Assembly: GCA_024681195.1 (NCBI GenBank)
Contig: JAILBH010000100.1
Coordinates: 1 to 46,145 of the forward strand
Direction: 5' to 3'
DNA: 46,145 nt
Source of the DNA: Treponema sp.
GTDB taxonomy: Bacteria; Spirochaetota; Spirochaetia; Treponematales; Treponemataceae
Made by a program: the position numbers and the translations under genes. The notes under the pieces are model-generated. The model searched no databases. It saw only the letters and a list, made by a program, of their open reading frames with translations, and was not told where the DNA came from. This document shows, one piece after another, positions 41,119 through 46,145 of the stretch. Numbering within the stretch: position 1 is the first letter of the stretch; each line of letters opens with the position of its first letter.

Positions 41119-41309
41119 ATTAAAGAAGAATGTCAAGAAAAATATAAATTTAATGAAAAATCTTATCTGGCGGGCCCCTCGCTACGGCGAAAAAATTAAG
41201 GAATCCCCCACGCAAAAGGAGCGTGGGCCCCCTTAATTTCTTTCGCCTGCGTCCCACCAGCTAAGATTTTTTAATAAAATTTTATATTTTTCTGTATCCT
41301 TCTTTAATT
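41119..41309. repeat. very long imperfect palindrome between ilvE and the LPP20-like gene
   Basis: Two arms of about 90 nt. Outer ATTAAAGAAG (from 41119) pairs with CTTCTTTAAT (ending about 41309); then GAAAAATATAAA with TTTATATTTTTC; then AAAAATCTTATCTGGCGGG (41156-41174) with CCCACCAGCTAAGATTTTT (41252-41270); then GGCGAAAAAATTAAGG with CCTTAATTTCTTTCGCC; then CCCACGC with GCGTGGG around an AAAAGGA loop. It spans nearly the whole divergent intergenic region. No transposase or obvious target duplication. May be a MITE-like element or mirrored promoter region. Confidence 0.85.
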
Positions 41310-41322
41310 AAAATCATTTAAT

Positions 41323-42384
41323 ATGTATATGATACTACAAAAAAATAAAAATTTAAGCATTTTTAATATATTTCTCATTCTTTTTTTACTTTCTTCTATA
41401 ATAATTTCATGTAGTTCGACACCAAAAAACAATATCCCTGAACCACAGTGGATTACTGACAAAAAGGGTGCTTTTCCTGATTCAGAATACCTTGCTCAGC
41501 TTGGAACCGGGGTTTCGGCAAATGAATCTCGTAATAACGCAATAGCACAACTTGCTTCTTATTTTAATACAAACGTAAAATCCCTTGTAGAAGGCGAAAC
41601 TGTTACCGTAAGCTCTTCTGATGAAGAAAAAGCCAGAATTCAGAGAACCTTAAACTCTACGGTAGTAACCAGTACAGATCTTGATCTTTTTGCACTGGAA
41701 ACAGCTGAACCATATTATCTTGAACGCGAAAAACAATGGTATTGCTGTGCATTTATTAATAGAAAAAATGCATGGAATCAGTATGAACCGCTTGTACGTG
41801 ACGAAAAGAATCATTTTTACAGCATATATAAGCTTGCAGAAGAACAGACAGAACCTTTAGAAAGAATTAAAACCTTTACACAGGCTCAAGCAGCTTCAGA
41901 AGATTTTCTCAGCTGTCTTTACAGAGCTTATATGTTTTCAAAGCCACTTACCGACAATGCATTTGGAAAGGATAGGGCAATCATAGCTTCTATTCCCGGT
42001 ATGGTACAAAAAGAAAAGAATAACTGTACAATGCTTGTAAAAACCAATAACGATTTTGGTGGTACACTCTCTTCTTCTGTAACAAAAATCTTTTCGCAGA
42101 TGGGTTTTGCAGTTTCTACAGATAATGCCAAAGCACGTTACATTGTAGAATCAACCGTAAACTACAATGAGATTGTGCAAGACGATTTAATAGTTTATTA
42201 TCCTTCTATTAAGGTTAATATAAGCTCCGCAAACAATGCAATATATGTTTACGAAAATAAATTAGATAAGATTCTGTCGTATAATGAATCAAAGGCCAAA
42301 AAAGCAGCCTGTGATTCACTTGCAGCTCTTTTAGAAAAAGATTTGCCTTCAGATTTTAAATCAACAATAGGATTGAGTGAGTGA
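41323..42384 (+). CDS. LPP20-family-like lipoprotein
   Basis: 353 aa. N-terminal signal with lipobox IIISC, Cys30 as the lipidated residue, so membrane-anchored and facing the periplasm or surface. Residues about 35-150 follow the LPP20 pattern: PEPQWITDKKGAFPDSEYLAQLGTG, then SANESRNNAIAQLASYFNTNV, and YLEREKQWYCCAFINRKNAW. The C-terminal half (about 220-340) is an alpha/beta domain like those of CsgG/TPR-associated partners. A TAAAAT box lies 8 nt before ATG and no Shine-Dalgarno is seen. The next gene begins at its stop codon, so the two are likely one unit. Confidence 0.8.
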   Translation: MYMILQKNKNLSIFNIFLILFLLSSIIISCSSTPKNNIPEPQWITDKKGAFPDSEYLAQLGTGVSANESRNNAIAQLASYFNTNVKSLVEGETVTVSSSDEEKARIQRTLNSTVVTSTDLDLFALETAEPYYLEREKQWYCCAFINRKNAWNQYEPLVRDEKNHFYSIYKLAEEQTEPLERIKTFTQAQAASEDFLSCLYRAYMFSKPLTDNAFGKDRAIIASIPGMVQKEKNNCTMLVKTNNDFGGTLSSSVTKIFSQMGFAVSTDNAKARYIVESTVNYNEIVQDDLIVYYPSIKVNISSANNAIYVYENKLDKILSYNESKAKKAACDSLAALLEKDLPSDFKSTIGLSE

Positions 42385-42386
42385 TT

Positions 42387-44711
42387 ATGAAGAAGATTTT
42401 ACTATTAGCAATTATTTGTTTACTTAGTACAGGACTTTTTGCCGCAGAAAAGCGTCTCGCTGTTTTTGATACAGCAGCCGAAGGGCTTAATGAAGATGAA
42501 ATGAACTGGATTCCATCTTCGGTACGCAGACGTCTTGAAGCTAACTTTAATGATTACACTTCTTACCAGCTTGTTGATGTTCATAACGAAGAGGCAATCA
42601 AAGATCTGCAAAAAAAAGCAGAAAAATATTCTTATGATCAGAATACCAGTATAGAGCTTGGAAAGCTTGTTTCTGCCGAACTTGGAGTATTTACTACAAT
42701 CACAAAGGCAGGCGGACGATATATTCTTTCTGTAAATATCACAAATCTTACTACCGGAATAAGACTTTCTTCTGTTACAACTGACAGTGTTGCAGAACCT
42801 GTAATTCTGTTTGATGGAGCAGGTTCTTCTGTAAATAAGGTTTTTGTAAAGCTTTGCTCAGATCTAGGCGTAAAGCTTTCTGCCCTGGATCAGTATGTTC
42901 TTTTAAAGGAACAGGAGCTTGATGATAATACTCAGATAAAAATGACACAGGAAGAAGTTTCTAAATACGAACAAAAGCAGAAGGATATTGAAAAACAGAT
43001 TCAGTCAGTTTCTTTGAGTACAGATCTGGATGCAGAAACAAAGAGGGCAAAACTCGAAGCCGAAAAGGCTCTTGCAGAACAGCAGAAGCAGATTGCCGAA
43101 GAACGACTTGAACGTCTTCGTTTACAGCAGCAGAGACTTCTTGAAGATCAGGAACAGCAGAAAAGCAGAACTGCAAGTCAGCGTGAAAGAATTGAACAGG
43201 CAGCAGCAAAAGCTCAACAGCAGGCAGAAGTTGTTCGTAAGCAAAAAATCGATAATCTTACTATAGATAATCAGATTGCAATTCTTGAAGCCAAAAAACA
43301 GGCACTTGTTGATATTCACAATACAGTATTGGAACAGGAAAAAATTGTAAAACAGAATGCAAATGAGGATTACAAGGCAAGATGTATTGCAATAGATGAA
43401 GAGCCTCTGCGCAATGGAGAAACCGATTCTAATGGAAATATTCTTCCCGGCGTAAAACAGATGCGTGATGAACAGAAGCTTCAGATTCGTAGAGAAATTG
43501 AATCAAAGGCTCTTTCTGATATTGAAAAGCTTGAAAGCAAAACAAGAGCGCAGGAAACAGCTTTATATAATGATATTTTGAATGACCAGAAAAAACTCAG
43601 CCAGCGCAGAACAATGTCTTCTGTAGAAGATAACCGCATTCTTTATATAGGAAATTATGCCGGCGACCTTTATGAATGGGATACAACAGTTTCTCTTTAT
43701 ATTAATAATGTAAAGATTTTTGGTCAGAAGGCAAATATCGGATATCAGAATATTTCGGGAAAGGCACCTGTTACTCCGGCATCTGCATCTTCAGGTGCAT
43801 GGAATGACTATCTTGATACAGTAGATCTTTATGACTATATGTTCCGTCGTAATGTTCCGGCAATTCTTCTTGAGATTGATTACTCTGTAGAAGCAATGTC
43901 AGATTATTATCCTTCTATGTATAAGATGACTTTGTATGAATTCCGTTTTATTGATACAGTTTCTGGCCGTGTAATTCAAAAAATTCAGCCTGCAAAATCT
44001 TCTTATAAGTTCTCTGTTTCTCCAGAAATCGATATTTCTTATTACAGGAACTTTTCAAGTAATACAGTTTCAAAAGACACTGAAGATTCTATAAGACTTA
44101 ATACCGGTATTGTTAAGAGTGAAAGTATTAAAACCGGCAAGGATGCAAAAAAAAGAACTTCTAAGAGCGGTAAGGTTGATAAGGTTTTTGATCAGAAGAA
44201 CGGGGGAGGTGCCCGCTGCAACTTTGGAATTAACGTTGGTCTTAACCTTGACGAGGCATTCTTAACCGGAAAAGATATTTTTGACGGTCGTGGCGCTGTT
44301 ATGGAAGTTTATGGTTCTTTACCTTTTACTTCATATATGTTCAGTCAGATAGATTTTGGTATGATAACAGTTCCAAAAAGATTTGATGATTACTATTGTT
44401 ATACCGGAGAAGCAAGCTTCTGGTTGTTTGACATGGGACTAAACTTGAGGCTTCCAGTGAGTGGAGAGGCTCCAAATATTTATATTCTTGGTGGTGTAGG
44501 TATAGTATTTGGTGATGAGCTCATAGATGTTAATACCAGAAAAGAAGAAAGTCTTTTTACATGGAAAGCAGCAGGTGGAATTGATTTTCCTTTAGCAAGC
44601 TTCTTATGTATGACAGTAGAAGGCGGCTATCAGCAGGTAGACAGGCTTGGAGGTACACCATTTTGTAAGGTAGGAGCTGCTTTTACCTTGCCAAACCTGA
44701 TTTTCTTCTAG
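42387..44711 (+). CDS. exported CsgG-like/coiled-coil protein with barrel-like C-terminus
   Basis: 775 aa from ATG 42387 (a GTG at 42381 overlaps the previous stop and is less likely). Signal peptide KKILLLAIICLLSTGLFA. Residues about 20-150 resemble the CsgG/TolB-N-like fold (KRLAVFDTAAEGL, LGKLVSAELGVFTTI, LSVNITNLTTG). About 175-410 is a long Gln/Glu/Lys/Arg coiled coil. The last 160 residues are aromatic beta strands ending in a terminal Phe (LPNLIFF), typical of an outer-membrane barrel. Probably an outer-membrane or periplasm-spanning partner of the LPP20-like lipoprotein; function unknown. Confidence 0.75.
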   Translation: MKKILLLAIICLLSTGLFAAEKRLAVFDTAAEGLNEDEMNWIPSSVRRRLEANFNDYTSYQLVDVHNEEAIKDLQKKAEKYSYDQNTSIELGKLVSAELGVFTTITKAGGRYILSVNITNLTTGIRLSSVTTDSVAEPVILFDGAGSSVNKVFVKLCSDLGVKLSALDQYVLLKEQELDDNTQIKMTQEEVSKYEQKQKDIEKQIQSVSLSTDLDAETKRAKLEAEKALAEQQKQIAEERLERLRLQQQRLLEDQEQQKSRTASQRERIEQAAAKAQQQAEVVRKQKIDNLTIDNQIAILEAKKQALVDIHNTVLEQEKIVKQNANEDYKARCIAIDEEPLRNGETDSNGNILPGVKQMRDEQKLQIRREIESKALSDIEKLESKTRAQETALYNDILNDQKKLSQRRTMSSVEDNRILYIGNYAGDLYEWDTTVSLYINNVKIFGQKANIGYQNISGKAPVTPASASSGAWNDYLDTVDLYDYMFRRNVPAILLEIDYSVEAMSDYYPSMYKMTLYEFRFIDTVSGRVIQKIQPAKSSYKFSVSPEIDISYYRNFSSNTVSKDTEDSIRLNTGIVKSESIKTGKDAKKRTSKSGKVDKVFDQKNGGGARCNFGINVGLNLDEAFLTGKDIFDGRGAVMEVYGSLPFTSYMFSQIDFGMITVPKRFDDYYCYTGEASFWLFDMGLNLRLPVSGEAPNIYILGGVGIVFGDELIDVNTRKEESLFTWKAAGGIDFPLASFLCMTVEGGYQQVDRLGGTPFCKVGAAFTLPNLIFF

Positions 44712-44726
44712 TACAATATGTAGGAT

Positions 44727-45494
44727 ATGATTATCTACGATTGGAAGGATCTTAAGGTTTTCTCTAAGACCGATTTATTTTCAAAAGGCACCGCAATTTC
44801 TGTTGGTAGTTTTGATGGACTTCATTTAGGTCATCGTTTTCTTTTGAACAATCTGGTACAAAAAGCCCGGGAGCATTCTCTTGTCCCGGGACTTATTACT
44901 TTTAAAAGACCTCTTCCGGCAATAAAACATTCTTCGGACTATGCAGGCGATATTTCTTCTTTGCGTCAGCGTCTTAAGCTTTTTGAACAGCTTGGAATAG
45001 AATTTGTTTTTGTTGTAGATTTTGATGAAGACTTTTCAAAACTTCGCGGAATTGATTTTCTTTCAATGCTTGCACAAAATCTTAATATGCAGCTCCTTGC
45101 AGAAGGCATTGATTTTCGCTGCGGTTATAAAGGAGCAACAGATACACAGGCAATAAAATACTGGGCTTCTCAAAATAATGTAGAATGTATTTTTGTAGAT
45201 CCAGTTTATTATACAGAAGCAGATGGTCAGCAGGAGAGGGTTAGTTCTTCTTATATTCGCGTAATGCTTCTTAAAGGCTTTTTTATTACAGCTGCAGAAC
45301 TTTTACAGCGTCCTTATGAGCTTGATGCTGCACAAATGCGTAAAAATCTTGAAGCAGGCGAACCGTTTATTCAGCTGCTGCCGCCTGATGGAATCTATCA
45401 TCCTCTTTCCGAAAACAATGAACAGGTTCGCTTAGAAATTTCGGAAGGTAAAGTGCTTTCTGTTCCAGATTGTGATACCCTGATATTTTCATAA
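44727..45494 (+). CDS. ribF: FAD synthetase (RibF) with reduced riboflavin-kinase domain
   Basis: 255 aa; full-length RibF is about 300-310. The N-terminal FMN adenylyltransferase domain is intact (AISVGSFDGLHLGHRFLLN, FVFVVDFDEDFSKL, AEGIDFRCGYKGATD, VSSSYIR). The C-terminal kinase half (about 195-255) keeps a trace of the RPYELDA and LLPPDGIYHPL segments but lacks the GxPTAN nucleotide motif. It probably makes FAD from FMN only. Weak ribosome site; TACAAT lies 9-10 nt upstream of ATG. Located directly before rpsO-pnp, a recurrent order. Confidence 0.9.
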   Translation: MIIYDWKDLKVFSKTDLFSKGTAISVGSFDGLHLGHRFLLNNLVQKAREHSLVPGLITFKRPLPAIKHSSDYAGDISSLRQRLKLFEQLGIEFVFVVDFDEDFSKLRGIDFLSMLAQNLNMQLLAEGIDFRCGYKGATDTQAIKYWASQNNVECIFVDPVYYTEADGQQERVSSSYIRVMLLKGFFITAAELLQRPYELDAAQMRKNLEAGEPFIQLLPPDGIYHPLSENNEQVRLEISEGKVLSVPDCDTLIFS

Positions 45495-45496
45495 GG

Positions 45497-45525
45497 TTGA
45501 TTAAATCTCATTTTTTTTATATTAT
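45497..45525 (+). promoter_or_regulatory. sigma70-type promoter of rpsO
   Basis: TTGATT (45497-45502), 17 nt, TATTAT (45520-45525), just after the ribF stop. Predicts a start near 45532 and a 107-nt leader. Confidence 0.65.
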
Positions 45526-45543
45526 TGAAGTAATCTGTTCATA

Positions 45544-45600
45544 CGGATTTTCTTGTGATTTGCCTCCCCAAACCCGGAGACCGACCTGCAAGTTCTTCCG
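45544..45600 (+). promoter_or_regulatory. structured rpsO leader (candidate S15 autoregulatory RNA)
   Basis: CGGA (45544-45547) with TCCG (45597-45600), CTTG (45552-45555) with CAAG (45589-45592), and CTCC (45564-45567) with GGAG (45576-45579) give a nested multi-helix structure. S15 binds its own leader in several phyla with unrelated folds; homology here is not established. Confidence 0.5.
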
Positions 45601-45638
45601 CCTATACAGATGAATAAATTATTTTAAGGGGTTCCAAT

Positions 45639-45908
45639 ATGGCACTTACAAAAGAAGCTACTTCAGCTACAGTAAAGAAGTACGGAGCAAAAGAAACCGA
45701 TACTGGTAACGTAAAGGTTCAGATTGCTATTATGACACAGCGTGTTCAGCAGCTTACAGATCACACAAAGCAGTTCCCAAAGGACGCAAATGCTAAGCGT
45801 GCTCTTCTTAAGGTTGTAGGACAGCGCCGCAAGATGCTCCGCTATTTTGAACGCACAGACCTCGAAGGCTACCGTGCATTCATCAAAGAGCTCGGATTGC
45901 GCAAGTAA
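45639..45908 (+). CDS. rpsO: 30S ribosomal protein S15
   Basis: Primary 16S rRNA-binding protein of the platform. 89 aa, exactly the family length: AKETDTGNVKVQIAIMTQRVQQL with TDHTKQFPKDANAKRALLKVVGQRR and a C-terminus LGLRK. AAGGGG ribosome site 7 nt upstream. Preceded by a structured leader and followed by a terminator and pnp. Confidence 0.98.
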   Translation: MALTKEATSATVKKYGAKETDTGNVKVQIAIMTQRVQQLTDHTKQFPKDANAKRALLKVVGQRRKMLRYFERTDLEGYRAFIKELGLRK

Positions 45909-45915
45909 GCCAAAG

Positions 45916-45943
45916 TCCCGCCAATGTGCGGGATTTTTTTTTT
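45916..45943 (+). terminator. Rho-independent terminator between rpsO and pnp
   Basis: TCCCGC (45916-45921), CAATGT loop, GCGGGA (45928-45933), then ten T. Confidence 0.93.
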
Positions 45944-45974
45944 GCCTGCATTCCTGCTCTGTTGATTATTCTTC

Positions 45975-46043
45975 TATAATAGATTAAAATTAAATACTTA
46001 TTCAAAATAAAACATACGTCGGATGTAGTGACGTGTGTAGGAG
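45975..46043 (+). promoter_or_regulatory. pnp promoter -10 box and leader hairpin
   Basis: A TATAAT box (45975-45980) follows the rpsO terminator; no good -35 was found. In the leader, ACATACGTC (46012-46020) pairs with GACGTGTGT (46030-46038; one G-T pair), directly before the TAGGAG ribosome site. pnp leaders in enterobacteria carry a stem-loop used for autocontrol; equivalence is inference. Confidence 0.5.
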
Positions 46044-46051
46044 TTTAATTT

Positions 46052-46145
46052 ATGTCTGTAGAAAGAGTAACCTACAAACTTGGAGATGCCGATCTCATCC
46101 TTGAAACTGGAAAAATCGGTAAACAGGCTAATGGATGTGTTTACG
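46052..46145 (+). CDS. pnp: polynucleotide phosphorylase, 5' end only
   Basis: 3'-5' exoribonuclease of RNA turnover. Only the first 31 residues are inside the window: MSVERVTYKLGDADLILETG then KIGKQANGCVY, matching the PNPase N-terminus (LETG.laKQA.G.V). ATG set by TAGGAG 8 nt upstream. The rpsO-pnp neighbourhood is near universal, which supports the call. Truncated by the window end. Confidence 0.93.
   Translation, partial: MSVERVTYKLGDADLILETGKIGKQANGCVY

Noticed and set aside
41119..41309. Insertion sequence or tRNA-like gene in the long palindrome
   Set aside because: No transposase frame, no obvious target duplication and no cloverleaf with T-loop motif; described as an inverted repeat only.

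Overview
The window looks like chromosome of a Treponema (Spirochaetes), probably a gut or rumen commensal rather than a pathogen. The evidence is AT-rich coding DNA, spirochaete-type gene order (rplS followed by a FliK-like gene, a short FlhB-like gene and YraN; ribF-rpsO-pnp), large treponemal surface and periplasmic proteins, and an intracellular plant-glycan set (GH36, CE2-like, GH130). Genus-level placement is inference from recalled family and gene-order similarities; no database was searched. No tRNA, rRNA, CRISPR array, transposase or prophage gene was recognised.

Layout. 1-4.7 kb: trmD-rplS, a terminator, then a tight run of small genes (FliK/YlqG-like, FlhB C-terminal-like, YraN, a FlgM-like small protein, an Asn/Gln-repeat zinc-knuckle protein) leading into earP. 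4.7-7 kb: efp (the EarP substrate, with Arg32), rplM-rpsI with a structured leader, recX. 7-11.6 kb: a glycan-degradation locus, with a CE2-like esterase and GH36 alpha-galactosidase on the minus strand diverging from a GH130 phosphorylase; together they fit acetylated galactomannan oligosaccharides. 11.6-17.9 kb (minus strand): NhaC-type antiporter, a small membrane protein, an OLD-type ATPase/TOPRIM protein abutting murA (Asp in place of the fosfomycin-target Cys), and pepT. 17.9-29.3 kb (plus strand): an unknown protein and an OppA-like binding protein, then ackA and three tightly packed or overlapping genes: a large exported protein with BspA-like repeats, a membrane class III adenylate cyclase, and a FecR-domain protein with a TolA-like helix. 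29.3-37.3 kb: a DJ-1-like gene, ruvB, and a five-gene minus-strand operon joining an NDP-sugar dehydratase and a DegT aminotransferase to a divergent three-subunit molybdo-flavoenzyme. 37.4-46.1 kb: a Glu/Pro-rich SPOR protein and its small exported neighbour, ilvE, an LPP20-like lipoprotein with a coiled-coil exported partner, ribF with a degenerate kinase half, rpsO, and the start of pnp.

Beyond the genes, the window is rich in inverted repeats. A very long imperfect palindrome (about 190 bp) separates ilvE from the LPP20-like gene, and a second (about 92-130 bp) separates the CE2 and GH130 genes. Two short dispersed-repeat sequences appear to sit in frame inside coding genes (earP and the OLD ATPase); one has a second copy in the GH130 promoter region. 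Several genes lack a Shine-Dalgarno and carry a -10-like hexamer 5-9 nt before ATG, suggesting leaderless mRNAs. The best candidates for undescribed biology are the sugar-nucleotide/molybdoenzyme-like operon, the in-frame repeats, and the surface-protein/cyclase/FecR block.
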